Source of the DNA: Salinisphaera hydrothermalis
Lineage (GTDB): Bacteria > Pseudomonadota > Gammaproteobacteria > Nevskiales > Salinisphaeraceae
NCBI RefSeq assembly: GCF_040361195.1
Contig: NZ_APNE01000003.1
Reading direction: 5' to 3' (one strand)
Length of the DNA stretch: 64,000 bases
Shown: positions 17,811 through 26,766 of the stretch, piece by piece
How the letters are laid out: each line of letters opens with the position of its first letter
Position numbering within the stretch: the first letter of the stretch is position 1
The notes under the pieces: generated by a model
Seen by the model: only the letters and a program-made list of their open reading frames with translations
What the model was told of the DNA's origin: nothing
Database searches by the model: none
Position numbers and translations under genes: made by a program

Positions 17811-20800
17811 ATGAGCAATTTCCAGTTCCTCCACTCCGAATTCGCCTCGCTCTACGAGCCGGCTGCCGGCGCGGAGCAACTGGTTCATTCCGATCCCCGT
17901 GCGGCGTGTATGCGGATTCGCTTCGCGCTGGAGCGGTCGGTGCATTGGCTTTACGACTACGATCGCAGCTTGCATCGGCCCTACGACCGCGGTCTGCATG
18001 CGCTGCTGAGCCAGCAGGATTTGCGCAATCTGATGGGCGATACGATCCATCAAAAGGCGCGGCTCATTCAGAAGCAGGGCAATCAGGCGGTGCATTCCCA
18101 TCGCGCCGTGCGCTCGCGCGATGCGTTGCAGCTCTGCCGCGATCTGTTCCATGTGCTGTTCTGGCTGGCGCGGACCTATACACGGGCGTCCGATCCGAAA
18201 TCATTGGCCGCCGAATTCCGCGCGGACCGCGTGCCGAGTCTGGTGACCGGCGAACAGGCCGCCACGCTTACACGCGAAGCGCTTAAAAAGCAGGAACAGG
18301 AGTTCGCCGACAAGCTCGCCGCCGAGCGCGCCGATCTGGATGCGCGCGAGGCCGAGATCGCCCAGCGGTCGCAGAGCCTCGACGAACAGGAAACCGCGCT
18401 TGCGGACGTGAATGCCGAACTGGTGCGCGTGCGTGCCGAGTTGGCCGAGGCCAAGGCCCGCAATATCGCGGTGCCGGATACGCACGACTACGACGAGCTG
18501 GCCACACGCCAGCAGATCATCGACGTACTGCTGGCCGAAGCCGGCTGGACGGTCGGTGATAACGCCAGCGCCGAATACCCCTTAACCGGCATGCCGAGCA
18601 ATACGGGCGATGGTTATGCCGACTATGTGCTCTGGGGCGAGGACGGCCAGCCGCTGGCGGTGGTCGAGGCCAAGCGGGCGCTGGCCGACCCGGACGTCGG
18701 CCGCCAGCAGGCCAAGCTTTATGCCGATTGTTTGGAAGCGATGAAAGGCCAGCGTCCGATCATCTTCTATACCAACGGCTACCAGGCCTGGCTGTGGGAC
18801 GACTGCCGAGCCGCGCCCCGGCAGGTGCAGGGCTTCTTCACGCGCGAGGAACTGGCGACAATGGTGCGCCGCCGGACGATGGCCGACGATCCGGCGAAGC
18901 AGCCAGTCAAGCGCGACATCGTCGAGCGGCCGTATCAACAGCGGGCGATTGCCTCGCTATGCACGGCGTTCACGTCCGGAAAGCGGCGCGGCCTGCTGGC
19001 GATGGCGACCGGCACGGGCAAGACGCGCACGGCGATTGCGCTGGTCGACGTGCTCATGCGGGCGAACTGGGTCAAGCGCGTACTATTTCTGGCGGACCGT
19101 AAAGAGCTGGTGCGCCAGGCTAGCAATGCGTTCAAGGCGCATTTGCCGGAAGTGGCCACCGTCAATCTGGTGCGCGAGAAGCATAGCGACGGGCGTGTGT
19201 ATGTCTCGACCTACCCGACGATGATGAACCTGATCGACAAGGGGCAGGGCGCCGAAGGCGGCGAGGCGCGCCGCTTTGGTGTCGGCTTCTTCGATCTGGT
19301 GATCGTCGACGAAGCGCATCGCAGCGTGTACCAGAAATACGGCGTGATCTTCGATTATTTCGACAGCCTGCTGGTGGGGCTGACAGCCACGCCGCGCGAC
19401 GAGGTGCATCGCGATACCTATCATCTGTTCGATCTCGAACCCGGCGTGCCGACCGATGCCTATACGCTGGACGATGCCGTCGCCGACGATTATCTCGTGC
19501 CGCCGCGGGCGATGAGCGTGCCGCTCAAGATGGTGCGCCAGGGCGTGCGCTATGCCGATCTCACGCCGGAAGAGCGCGAGCATTACGAACAGCTCGAATG
19601 GCCGGTCGACGAAGACTCGGGCGAGGTGCTGATCCCCGAGGAAGTCGATGCCTCGCAGATCAACAAGTTCCTGTTCAACGAGGACACGGTCGACAAGATG
19701 CTCCAGCGATTGATGGAGCAGGGCATTCGAGTCGATGGCGGCGACACCGTCGGCAAGACGATCATCTTCGCCCGCAACGAGGCGCATGCGAAGTACATCA
19801 GCGAGCGCTTCGATGCCAACTACCCGCAATACAACGGCCATTTCGCGCGCAAGATCACGCATGCCGAGCGTTATGCCGAATCGCTCATCGAGGATTTCAA
19901 GAAGCCGACGTGCTATCCGCAGATCGCGATTTCGGTGGACATGCTGGATACCGGCATCGACGTGCCCGAGGTGGTCAACCTCGTCTTCTTCAAGCCTGTG
20001 CGATCGAAGGTTAAGTTCCTGCAGATGATCGGGCGCGGCACGCGGCTGTGCCCGGATCTGTTCGGCCCGGGGCAGGACAAGACCGAGTTCGCCATCTTCG
20101 ATTACTGCGAGAACTTCGAGTTCTTCAACGAGAACCCGGCGCTGCGCGAGTCGGCACCGCCCGAGCCGCTGTACAAGCGGCTGTTCCTGCAGCGGCTGGA
20201 AGTCATGACACGCCTCGATGCCGAACCGGACGGTTGTGGTGTTGCCGATGAGGCCGGCGCCGGTCACGGTGATATCGGTAGCGATGATGAATTGCGGCGT
20301 GCATTGAAGCAGGCGTTGCAGAGCGAAGTGGCGGCGATGAATACGACCAACTTCATCGTCCGCCCGGAACGCGAGCATGTGGAACGCTTTCGGGATCCGG
20401 CCGCCTGGACGAATCTGGACGACGAAGCGCAAGCTGTGCTCGCGAACCATGTTGCCGGGCTGCCAAGCGAGCGCCCGCACGAAGATATCTCAGCCCGGCT
20501 GTTCGATCTAACCTGCCTGAACCTGCAGGTGGCGCAACTCGATGGCGATGTTAAGCAGGCGCAGAGACTCATCGAGCGCATCCAGGCGCTGGCGTCGGGC
20601 CTCGAATCCGCGCAGAGCATTCCGGCCGTCAAAGCCCAACTCGCCTTGATCCACGACGTGCAGACCAGCGAGTACTGGGAGGACATCACGCTTGCCATGA
20701 TCGAGAACCTGCGGCGCCGCCTACGCGGGCTGATCCAGTTCATCGAGAAAAAAGCCTTCAACCCGGTCTATTCGGCACTAGACGACGAGATTGGCGAGGG

Positions 20801-21326
20801 CGTGGCCGTGAGCCTCGACGATTTCCAGACCGGCATCAACTTGGCGCAGTACCGCAAGAAGGTCGCGGCGTTCATTCGGGCGAACGAAGATCACGTCGCC
20901 ATCGCCAAGCTCAAGCACAACCGACCGCTGACGGCGAGCGACCTGGCGGAACTGGAACGTTTCGTGTTTGATGCCGACGCTGTCGAAAGTCGCGAGCGGT
21001 TCACTGAAGCGTTCGGCGAGGATCAACCGCTTACCGTGTTCATTCGGTCATTGGTGGGGCTGGATCGCGGTGCCGCAAAAGCGGCGTTTGCCGACTTCAT
21101 TGGCGCCGAAAATCTCAAGGAAAAGCAGATCCGTTTCGTCGAGATGATCATCGAACAATTAACGGAAAACGGTACGATCGATCCGGGGCGATTGTACGAG
21201 CCGCCTTTCACCGGCTTTCATTACGAAGGGCTGGATGGCGTTTTCAGAGCGGACGACGCTGACCGCGTGATATCGATCGTGCGAGCAGTGAATACCAACG
21301 CGCGTCCGAGGCAGGGTGTGGCCTGA
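17811..21326 (+). CDS. hsdR: type I restriction endonuclease/translocase subunit
   Basis: A 1171-residue R subunit of the EcoEI-like group. An N-terminal DUF4145-like helical region is followed by a coiled segment rich in Glu/Ala/Arg (about 165-220). The PD-(D/E)xK nuclease comes next with V-V-E-A-K near 285. The SF2 helicase motor has Walker A TGTGKT near 400, DEAH near 500, GLTATP and the second RecA domain. The C-terminal EcoEI_R_C domain follows. It translocates and cleaves unmodified DNA when bound to HsdM2S. It starts two bases after the hsdS stop, so the three genes are one transcript. Confidence 0.95.
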   Translation: MSNFQFLHSEFASLYEPAAGAEQLVHSDPRAACMRIRFALERSVHWLYDYDRSLHRPYDRGLHALLSQQDLRNLMGDTIHQKARLIQKQGNQAVHSHRAVRSRDALQLCRDLFHVLFWLARTYTRASDPKSLAAEFRADRVPSLVTGEQAATLTREALKKQEQEFADKLAAERADLDAREAEIAQRSQSLDEQETALADVNAELVRVRAELAEAKARNIAVPDTHDYDELATRQQIIDVLLAEAGWTVGDNASAEYPLTGMPSNTGDGYADYVLWGEDGQPLAVVEAKRALADPDVGRQQAKLYADCLEAMKGQRPIIFYTNGYQAWLWDDCRAAPRQVQGFFTREELATMVRRRTMADDPAKQPVKRDIVERPYQQRAIASLCTAFTSGKRRGLLAMATGTGKTRTAIALVDVLMRANWVKRVLFLADRKELVRQASNAFKAHLPEVATVNLVREKHSDGRVYVSTYPTMMNLIDKGQGAEGGEARRFGVGFFDLVIVDEAHRSVYQKYGVIFDYFDSLLVGLTATPRDEVHRDTYHLFDLEPGVPTDAYTLDDAVADDYLVPPRAMSVPLKMVRQGVRYADLTPEEREHYEQLEWPVDEDSGEVLIPEEVDASQINKFLFNEDTVDKMLQRLMEQGIRVDGGDTVGKTIIFARNEAHAKYISERFDANYPQYNGHFARKITHAERYAESLIEDFKKPTCYPQIAISVDMLDTGIDVPEVVNLVFFKPVRSKVKFLQMIGRGTRLCPDLFGPGQDKTEFAIFDYCENFEFFNENPALRESAPPEPLYKRLFLQRLEVMTRLDAEPDGCGVADEAGAGHGDIGSDDELRRALKQALQSEVAAMNTTNFIVRPEREHVERFRDPAAWTNLDDEAQAVLANHVAGLPSERPHEDISARLFDLTCLNLQVAQLDGDVKQAQRLIERIQALASGLESAQSIPAVKAQLALIHDVQTSEYWEDITLAMIENLRRRLRGLIQFIEKKAFNPVYSALDDEIGEGVAVSLDDFQTGINLAQYRKKVAAFIRANEDHVAIAKLKHNRPLTASDLAELERFVFDADAVESRERFTEAFGEDQPLTVFIRSLVGLDRGAAKAAFADFIGAENLKEKQIRFVEMIIEQLTENGTIDPGRLYEPPFTGFHYEGLDGVFRADDADRVISIVRAVNTNARPRQGVA

Positions 21327-21351
21327 GGTCTTGATAAGATCGAAGAAAGGT

Positions 21352-21576
21352 ATGCGGATATTCACATTCACATACGCCAAAGCACGCCAGAATCTCGCGA
21401 AGCTGCTCAAGCTGGCGCAGACCGAGACGGTCCGTATTCGGCGCCGCGACGGCTCGATTTTTTCGCCGAGCGCGGAGCCGGAATCGAAAACATCGCCGTT
21501 CGACGTGCCGGGTATCAAGACGCGTGCCTCGACCGAAGATATTTTGTCCGCAGTCTCTGAATCGCGTTCTCGCTAA
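21352..21576 (+). CDS. solitary Phd/YefM-type antitoxin-like protein
   Basis: A 74-residue protein beginning MRIFTFTYAKARQNLAKLLK, which is the Phd/YefM dimerisation and DNA-binding fold, with the R-I-R-R-R-D-G strand and a C-terminal T-E-D-I-L-S-A-V segment like other prevent-host-death family members. It starts at ATG 21352 behind an AAAGG site. No RelE, Doc or PIN toxin follows it. The next gene is convergent and encodes an endonuclease. It may be an orphan antitoxin or a transcription regulator of the restriction operon. Confidence 0.72.
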   Translation: MRIFTFTYAKARQNLAKLLKLAQTETVRIRRRDGSIFSPSAEPESKTSPFDVPGIKTRASTEDILSAVSESRSR

Positions 21577-21614
21577 CTTGTGTCAGCCCGTGGCGTAGCG
21601 ATTCGCGGCGAGGG

Positions 21615-22619
21615 TCAATCAGCCCAGGCCGGCCAGTACGTCTTCTCCAGCGGCAGTAACGTCCGTGTCTTGGCGTCGGCGTTTTCGTAATACTCGAGCA
21701 GGGCGCTGACGAGTTCGTCCAGATCCATGAGCATGAGCGGGATCTTGGCGCGATCGGCTTCGTAGCGGGCATCTTTCGTGAAGCCGCCGGTGCTGACGTA
21801 CAGGCCCTTGTCGTTGTCGTGTCGGCCGCCTAGGAAGGTGCGCAGTTCCTGGGCGCCCATGGCGGTGTTGGAGCGGTGTTTGACCTCGACGACAATACGC
21901 GGCGATTCGAAGCCGAAACCGTCGGGCGAAGCCATGACGTCGATGCCGCGATCTGCACCAGTGGGCGAGACGCGTGTTTTGTAGCCCATGGCGCGTAGCA
22001 GGCCGGCGACGAGCTGTTCCATCTCGCCCGCGTCCAGCCGGTTCACGCGATCCTTGATGAATTCGATCGCCCGCGATTTCGAGTCGGAGAGGATCGTGTT
22101 TTCGTCCTCGTCCGTATCTTCTTCGGCGCGCTCCGGCGCAGCCGTTTGGCCAGCGAGCGCGCGTTCGATTTCATCCGCGGCCTTATCGGATAAACGGAAT
22201 AGCGTGAGGGTGGAGCCCAGCGTATTGCGCGTGGCCACGGATAGTTTGTCGCGTTCGACGATCCCGTCCCAGTGAACGTCTCGGGTGTTGGGATAGTCCG
22301 GCAGCTGATCGGGACGGAAGCGATAATCGCTCTGGATCGTGCCGACGTGATAGATGCGCCGGCCGGAGTCGTAAGTCACGACGCGATCGCCAATATTCAG
22401 TTTGCGGCGAAAGCGTTCCAACTGGCTGGCCGAGGCGCGATGCCGGCCTTGGGTCCAATCCGGATACTGTTTTTCCACGGCGGTCTCAAGTTCGGCCTTG
22501 CCGGGATAGGCATCCAGTGAGCCGATCTGGCCCCATCCGATCGCCACGAGATTGCGTGTAGCAAACTCGTCGGCGCCTTGGCCGCCATCGGCGCGCACCA
22601 TCCAGCAATCCTTTTGCAT
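21615..22619 (-). CDS. Mrr-type restriction endonuclease with N-terminal recognition domain
   Basis: A 334-residue protein. The C-terminal half is an Mrr_cat-type PD-(D/E)xK nuclease: GADRGIDV carries the Asp and VVEVKH the E-x-K pair, followed by a Gly-rich L-R-T-F-L-G-G. The N-terminal ~120 residues (W-M-V-R-A-D...VAIGWG, then GDRVVTYD) look like the small beta domain found before Mrr nucleases in modification-dependent enzymes. It could cleave methylated or otherwise modified foreign DNA. The gene is convergent with the Phd-like gene, inside the restriction island. Confidence 0.82.
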   Translation of the reverse strand: MQKDCWMVRADGGQGADEFATRNLVAIGWGQIGSLDAYPGKAELETAVEKQYPDWTQGRHRASASQLERFRRKLNIGDRVVTYDSGRRIYHVGTIQSDYRFRPDQLPDYPNTRDVHWDGIVERDKLSVATRNTLGSTLTLFRLSDKAADEIERALAGQTAAPERAEEDTDEDENTILSDSKSRAIEFIKDRVNRLDAGEMEQLVAGLLRAMGYKTRVSPTGADRGIDVMASPDGFGFESPRIVVEVKHRSNTAMGAQELRTFLGGRHDNDKGLYVSTGGFTKDARYEADRAKIPLMLMDLDELVSALLEYYENADAKTRTLLPLEKTYWPAWAD

Positions 22620-22671
22620 ATATTCGTTCCAGTCTCGTTCCGACGTGCGGTGGTCAGCGTGATTCGGCGAA

Positions 22672-23238
22672 TTAAATGACGTCTTCGAATTCGCGTAGAC
22701 GATCGGCTGTTACGACGAGTCCTTGAGCGGCGAGCGTCTGCAAGAGCTGGTCGGCGCTGATCTCAGGCTTGCGTAGATTCGCGCGCTGTGCCTTCGCAGC
22801 TGAAACTACTGCGCCTTCGTGCAAGTCCATCTGATGTTCGATGAAGACGTCCGGGTGTAGGGCCTCGATACTGTAAGGATCGAGTCGATCCGCCGGGAAG
22901 TCTTTGAGATTGAAGGTGACGATGGCTTGCGCGCCGGCTCGAATCGCGGCGGCTAGTACATGCCGATCGTCTGGATCAGGCAAATCAAGCCCTTCGATGA
23001 GTGGTTCGTAGTTATGCACCACGCTGTCGGGGATCGCGCGATTCATCAGCGTGCGTGTGCGGTCAAGACGATCGCGATCGAGATCAGGGCGATCAGCCAG
23101 TAAGTTACGAATCCACTCGTTGTGTATCTGCTCGGTCCAGCGCGCGGCGAAAAGATCTGTTAGTGCCAGATTGAGCAGGAAGTCACGCAGCGGGGCGGGA
23201 TAAAAGACGCAGGCATCGAACAGAACGATGAACCGCAT
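22672..23238 (-). CDS. PIN-domain toxin-like protein (COG1569-type)
   Basis: A 188-residue PIN protein. The first acid is in IVLFDACVFYP, others in the DPDDRHVLAAAIRAGAQAIV block, and the C-terminal NLKDFPADRLDPYSIEALHP is typical of a PIN subfamily paired with HTH antitoxins. The start codon overlaps the stop of the upstream antitoxin gene by one base, giving translational coupling. It is predicted to be a ribonuclease toxin held inactive by its partner. RNA target unknown. Confidence 0.85.
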   Translation of the reverse strand: MRFIVLFDACVFYPAPLRDFLLNLALTDLFAARWTEQIHNEWIRNLLADRPDLDRDRLDRTRTLMNRAIPDSVVHNYEPLIEGLDLPDPDDRHVLAAAIRAGAQAIVTFNLKDFPADRLDPYSIEALHPDVFIEHQMDLHEGAVVSAAKAQRANLRKPEISADQLLQTLAAQGLVVTADRLREFEDVI

Positions 23239-23690
23239 CAGTAGCCCAGATTGTCGTCCTGAGCTTGTTCGGCGAGCTCTGCCAAGAGCCTTCGACTTTC
23301 GGTTCGCTGCGCCTGTTTATAGGCGACGATATCTTCGTAACGAATACGACGATGCGAGCCGGTTTTGGTGAACTGAATTTCGCCGTTTTCCAGTAGTTTG
23401 ATCAGGTGGGGCCGTGAAATATTCAGCATATTGGCCGCCTGCTGCGTGGTGAGTTCGGCGTGTGTCGGCACGATCGTGACGGCATGCCCCTGCGCCATAT
23501 CGGCCAGAAGGTCCCGTAGCAGGGCGAGAGCTTGTCGGGGCAGGACCAGATCGCGACCGTCCAAGGTGACCCGCGCCCGATCGGCCTCGGGGCGTTCGTG
23601 CAGCAGTTGGCTGAGTTCCTGAGCGCTGGCGCGAGCGAGGGCGGCGGATTCCGCGTCGGGCAATGCGTTGGAAGCAGGTTCTGCGGTCAT
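23238..23690 (-). CDS. excisionase-type HTH antitoxin partner of the PIN toxin
   Basis: A 150-residue protein with a MerR/excisionase-like helix-turn-helix at about 80-130: LTTQQAANMLNISRPHLIKL, then the wing GSHRRIRYED. The N-terminal half, helical and acidic, likely contacts the toxin. This architecture is the usual antitoxin gene upstream of COG1569 PIN toxins. Two palindromes lie just upstream of the ATG, suggesting autoregulation. Antitoxin function is inferred from pairing and fold. Confidence 0.78.
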   Translation of the reverse strand: MTAEPASNALPDAESAALARASAQELSQLLHERPEADRARVTLDGRDLVLPRQALALLRDLLADMAQGHAVTIVPTHAELTTQQAANMLNISRPHLIKLLENGEIQFTKTGSHRRIRYEDIVAYKQAQRTESRRLLAELAEQAQDDNLGY

Positions 23691-23707
23691 GCGTGTCTCG
23701 CGATGAC

Positions 23708-23739
23708 ATCATTGAAATGATAGTTTATTCGCAATAAAC
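23708..23739 (-). promoter_or_regulatory. paired palindromes upstream of the PIN-system antitoxin
   Basis: Two perfect short inverted repeats stand side by side: ATCATT-N2-AATGAT (23708-23721) and GTTTATT-N3-AATAAAC (23723-23739). They begin about 18 bases upstream of the antitoxin ATG at 23690. On the minus strand a TATCAT-like -10 lies between them. This fits an autoregulatory operator for the HTH protein. It is read from sequence symmetry only. Confidence 0.55.
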
Positions 23740-23812
23740 GAAACGAGCAATTCCGAGCCGCTGGTCGGAGGTTCGTTGCTTTCTCCTGCGCTAAGGAGCG
23801 AGCTTTTACCGT

Positions 23813-24421
23813 TTAGCGCAAGGGAATCACCGTCAACGACCGCACCCCCTGCGCGCCGCGTACCAGCACGCCTTCGATATCCGCCGTCGCTGACGGGCCG
23901 GTGTGGAAGACGGTGTAGCGGGCGTTTTTGTAGTCGTCGCGCTGGTAGGCGCGGTGGAGGTTGGTTTCGATGGTCGCCGGGTCGAGCAGGACGACGAGGT
24001 GTTGGGCGAGGTAGGCAACGGCGTTGACGGTGAGTTCGGCTTCGGTGAAGCAGACGCTGCCGGTTTCGGCCACGCCGAAGCGGGCGCGGAGGACGGCGAC
24101 GTCTACATCGTGCAGCGAGGCCGGGGTGTCGTCGGCGTGGACGCGGCGGTTGCCTTTGATCTCGCGGGCATTCGAGGCGATGAGGCTATTGGCGTCGAGC
24201 TTCTCGGCCAGCGCGCGGCGCATGGTGGCTTCCAGCGACTCGTTCGCTTCCGGCTCGGCCCAGGCGCCGCCCATTTTTTCCAGCACCTCGATGAAGCGGG
24301 CCTGCAGGCCCGCGGCGTCGCTGGTGTAGTGGTCGTCGTAGTTCGGAACGGCCGGGGCGGGAGCGGCGAACTTCGGTTTGTTGGCGCGGATGTCGGCCAG
24401 GATGTCGTTACGGCCTCTCAT
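23813..24421 (-). CDS. lutC: LutC, lactate utilisation LUD-domain subunit
   Basis: A 202-residue LUD-domain protein. The C-terminal half (TEAELTVNAVAYLAQHLVVL, then HTGPSATADIEGVLVRGAQG) is the family signature. LutC with LutA and LutB forms the iron-sulfur complex that oxidises L-lactate to pyruvate at the membrane. Last gene of lutABC, it overlaps lutB by four bases. The stop is followed by no clear terminator before the PIN antitoxin promoter region. Confidence 0.9.
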   Translation of the reverse strand: MRGRNDILADIRANKPKFAAPAPAVPNYDDHYTSDAAGLQARFIEVLEKMGGAWAEPEANESLEATMRRALAEKLDANSLIASNAREIKGNRRVHADDTPASLHDVDVAVLRARFGVAETGSVCFTEAELTVNAVAYLAQHLVVLLDPATIETNLHRAYQRDDYKNARYTVFHTGPSATADIEGVLVRGAQGVRSLTVIPLR

Positions 24422-25908
24422 TCGCGGTCTCCGGTGGCGGGGTCTTCTTTGTTCAGACGGTGCTGGCGATACCAGTCGTGGAAGCTGCCCTCGGCCGGCA
24501 CGTCAGGCAGGTCGCGGACTTCGCCCCAAGCGTTGAGCTTGTTGTAGAGCGCCCAGTCGGGCAGGTGTTTGAGAGCCGAATGAGCGGATTTGATTGCGGC
24601 GCGATAGGCACGCGGGGAAGCCAGCGTGCGTCCGGCGGCGGCGAGCGTGGATTTCTTGGTCCACGGGATCATGTCGTCTTCGGCCAGGACCTGGCGCCAT
24701 TCGAAGATCTGTTCGTGGATATTGATCTTGACCGGGCAGACGTTGGTGCAACTGCCGTTCAAGGTGCTGGCAAACGGCAGGTTGGAATAGCGATACGCGT
24801 CGATCGACGGGTCGAGAATCAGGCCGAGCGGGCCGGTGTAGGTCGCGCCGTAGCTCAGCCCGCCGGAACGCCGGAATACCGGGCAGGTGTTCATGCAGGC
24901 ACCGCAGCGGATGCATTTCAGCGACGACCAGAAACGCTCGTCCGCCAGGCGCTTGGAGCGGCCGTTGTCGACCAGCACGATATGCATCTCGCCGCCGGGT
25001 TTGGGCGCGCGGAAGTGCGAGGTGTACTGGGTGATCGGCGAGCCGAGCGCGGAGCGCGATAGCAGGCGGATGAATACGCCGAGGTCCGACAGCTTCGGCA
25101 CGATCTTTTCGATGCCGATGGAGGCGACGTGCAGGTTCGGCACGTTGGCCGAGAGATCCGCATTGCCTTCGTTGGTACAGACCACGAAGCCGCCGGTTTC
25201 GGCGACGGCGAAGTTGGCGCCGGTCATGCCGGCGTCGGCATCCAGGATCAGCGGCCGGGTGGCCTGGCGCTGTTGTTCGGTGAGGTAATGCGCGTCGTCG
25301 TTGTCGGGGTCCGAGCCGAGCGTTTTGGCGAACACCTGCGAGACGTCCGAGCGCATCTTGTGCACGGCCGGCACCACGACATGGCTCGGGTCTTCGGCGT
25401 CCAGCTGCTGGATGCGTTCGCCGAGGTCGGTTTCGACGATGTCGATGCCAACGCCTTCCATGTAGTGGCGGAAGCCGCATTCCTCCATCAGCATCGACTT
25501 GGACTTGATCACCTTCTTCACGCCGTGATCGGCAAAGATCTCGTGCACGATGCGGTTGTGATCGGCGGCGTCGCCCGCCCAGTGGACATGCACGCCGTTG
25601 GCGGCGGCGTTGTCGGCGAACTGTTCCAGATATTCGTCGAGATGGGTCAGTGCATGCGTCTTGATCTGGCTGGCCAGGTCGCGCAGTTCCTCCCATTCCG
25701 GAATCGTTTCGGCCGCGGCGTCGCGACGCTGGCGCATGGCCCAGACGCGTTCGTCGTGCGACTGCGCGTGGATCGGCGATTGCAGGAATTCACGTGCCGC
25801 GCTGGCGTGGTTCACCCGCTGACCGGGGCGGGCCTTGGCCGGTTTCGGCTGGGCTTCGCGCACGGCTTCTGCCGAGTTCTGCGTCTGGCTCGGGTCGGGC
25901 GTACTCAT
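24418..25908 (-). CDS. lutB: LutB, iron-sulfur LUD-domain subunit of lactate oxidation
   Basis: A 496-residue protein. The LUD domain spans roughly residues 95-310. Two 4Fe-4S motifs follow: CIRCGACMNTCPV, and further on CTNVCPVKIN after the S-Y-G-A-T-Y-T-G-P segment. The start is ATG 25908, four bases inside the end of lutA. The longer upstream frame has no similarity to LutB. It passes electrons from lactate within LutABC, and resembles YkgF and LldF. Confidence 0.92.
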   Translation of the reverse strand: MSTPDPSQTQNSAEAVREAQPKPAKARPGQRVNHASAAREFLQSPIHAQSHDERVWAMRQRRDAAAETIPEWEELRDLASQIKTHALTHLDEYLEQFADNAAANGVHVHWAGDAADHNRIVHEIFADHGVKKVIKSKSMLMEECGFRHYMEGVGIDIVETDLGERIQQLDAEDPSHVVVPAVHKMRSDVSQVFAKTLGSDPDNDDAHYLTEQQRQATRPLILDADAGMTGANFAVAETGGFVVCTNEGNADLSANVPNLHVASIGIEKIVPKLSDLGVFIRLLSRSALGSPITQYTSHFRAPKPGGEMHIVLVDNGRSKRLADERFWSSLKCIRCGACMNTCPVFRRSGGLSYGATYTGPLGLILDPSIDAYRYSNLPFASTLNGSCTNVCPVKINIHEQIFEWRQVLAEDDMIPWTKKSTLAAAGRTLASPRAYRAAIKSAHSALKHLPDWALYNKLNAWGEVRDLPDVPAEGSFHDWYRQHRLNKEDPATGDRE

Positions 25909-26648
25909 GCCGCGCTCCCGTTGAGCACTTCGGCGATGTGCTTGAATTGGATCGGCGCGCCGATGCGTTTGGCACACCCTTGCTGATGCATCAGGCAGGA
26001 CGTATCGGCTGAGACGATGTATTCGGCGCCGGACCGGCCATGATCGGCGATCTTGTCGCGCCCCATTCGGCCCGAGACTTCGGGTTCGGTGACCGAGAAG
26101 GTGCCGCCGAAACCACAACACTCATCCGGCCGCGATGGGCTGACCAGTTCGATGCCCTCGACCTTCTGCAACAAGGCGCGCGGCTTGGAAAAATCTGGCC
26201 CACGCAGTTCGCTCGGTTTGCCGTGGCCGAGGTTGCGGAGCGTATTGCAGGAATCGTGGTAGCCGACCCGGTGCGGAAATTTCGCCCAGGGGAAGGCGTC
26301 CACCTTCAGCACGTCGTGCAGATATTCGACCAGCTCGAACGTGTTCTCGCGGACATGCTTGACGGCCGCGGTCTGTTCGATGGCGGTGAGGTTGTCGCGG
26401 ATCTGGTGCACGCAGGAGCCGGACGGCGCCACGATCACGTCGTAATCCGCGAAATTGTCTACGAACAGCTGCTCGGTGGCGGCCGCTTCGGCATGGCAGC
26501 CCGAGTTGACCATGGGCTGGCCGCAACAGGTCTGGTCGAACGGATAATCGACGTCGCAGCCGAAGCGCTCCAGCAGTTCCAGCGTCGCAATGCCGACCTG
26601 GGGATAGAACGCGTCGATGAAGCAGGGGACGAACAGGCCGATGCGCAT
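25905..26648 (-). CDS. lutA: LutA, heterodisulfide-reductase-type iron-sulfur subunit of lactate oxidation
   Basis: A 247-residue protein with two Cys-rich CCG-type clusters: DQTCCGQPMVNSGC near the start and HDSCN...DECCGFGGTFSV in the second half, the heterodisulfide-reductase subunit D pattern. It is the first gene of lutABC, with an AAAGGTGG site five bases before the ATG. A 9-bp palindrome lies 26 bases upstream. The operon uses L-lactate as carbon source. No lactate permease (LldP) or LutR regulator is in the neighbourhood. Confidence 0.92.
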   Translation of the reverse strand: MRIGLFVPCFIDAFYPQVGIATLELLERFGCDVDYPFDQTCCGQPMVNSGCHAEAAATEQLFVDNFADYDVIVAPSGSCVHQIRDNLTAIEQTAAVKHVRENTFELVEYLHDVLKVDAFPWAKFPHRVGYHDSCNTLRNLGHGKPSELRGPDFSKPRALLQKVEGIELVSPSRPDECCGFGGTFSVTEPEVSGRMGRDKIADHGRSGAEYIVSADTSCLMHQQGCAKRIGAPIQFKHIAEVLNGSAA

Positions 26649-26673
26649 GGGCCACCTTTGCCGAGTGCCGGGA

Positions 26674-26697
26674 GCACCAGACTAGCGCGTCTGGTGC
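26674..26697. promoter_or_regulatory. candidate operator of lutABC
   Basis: A perfect 9-bp inverted repeat, GCACCAGAC-N6-GTCTGGTGC, sits 26-49 bases upstream of the lutA start. A symmetric site of this size in the promoter of a lactate operon is most likely bound by a repressor such as a GntR-family LldR/LutR. The regulator gene itself is not seen here. Confidence 0.6.
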
Positions 26698-26766
26698 ATA
26701 CGGCAATGGCTTTAGCCGATTGGCGCGATGCAATCCTCGACCGAGCCGATGCGCGGCGGCGACCGA

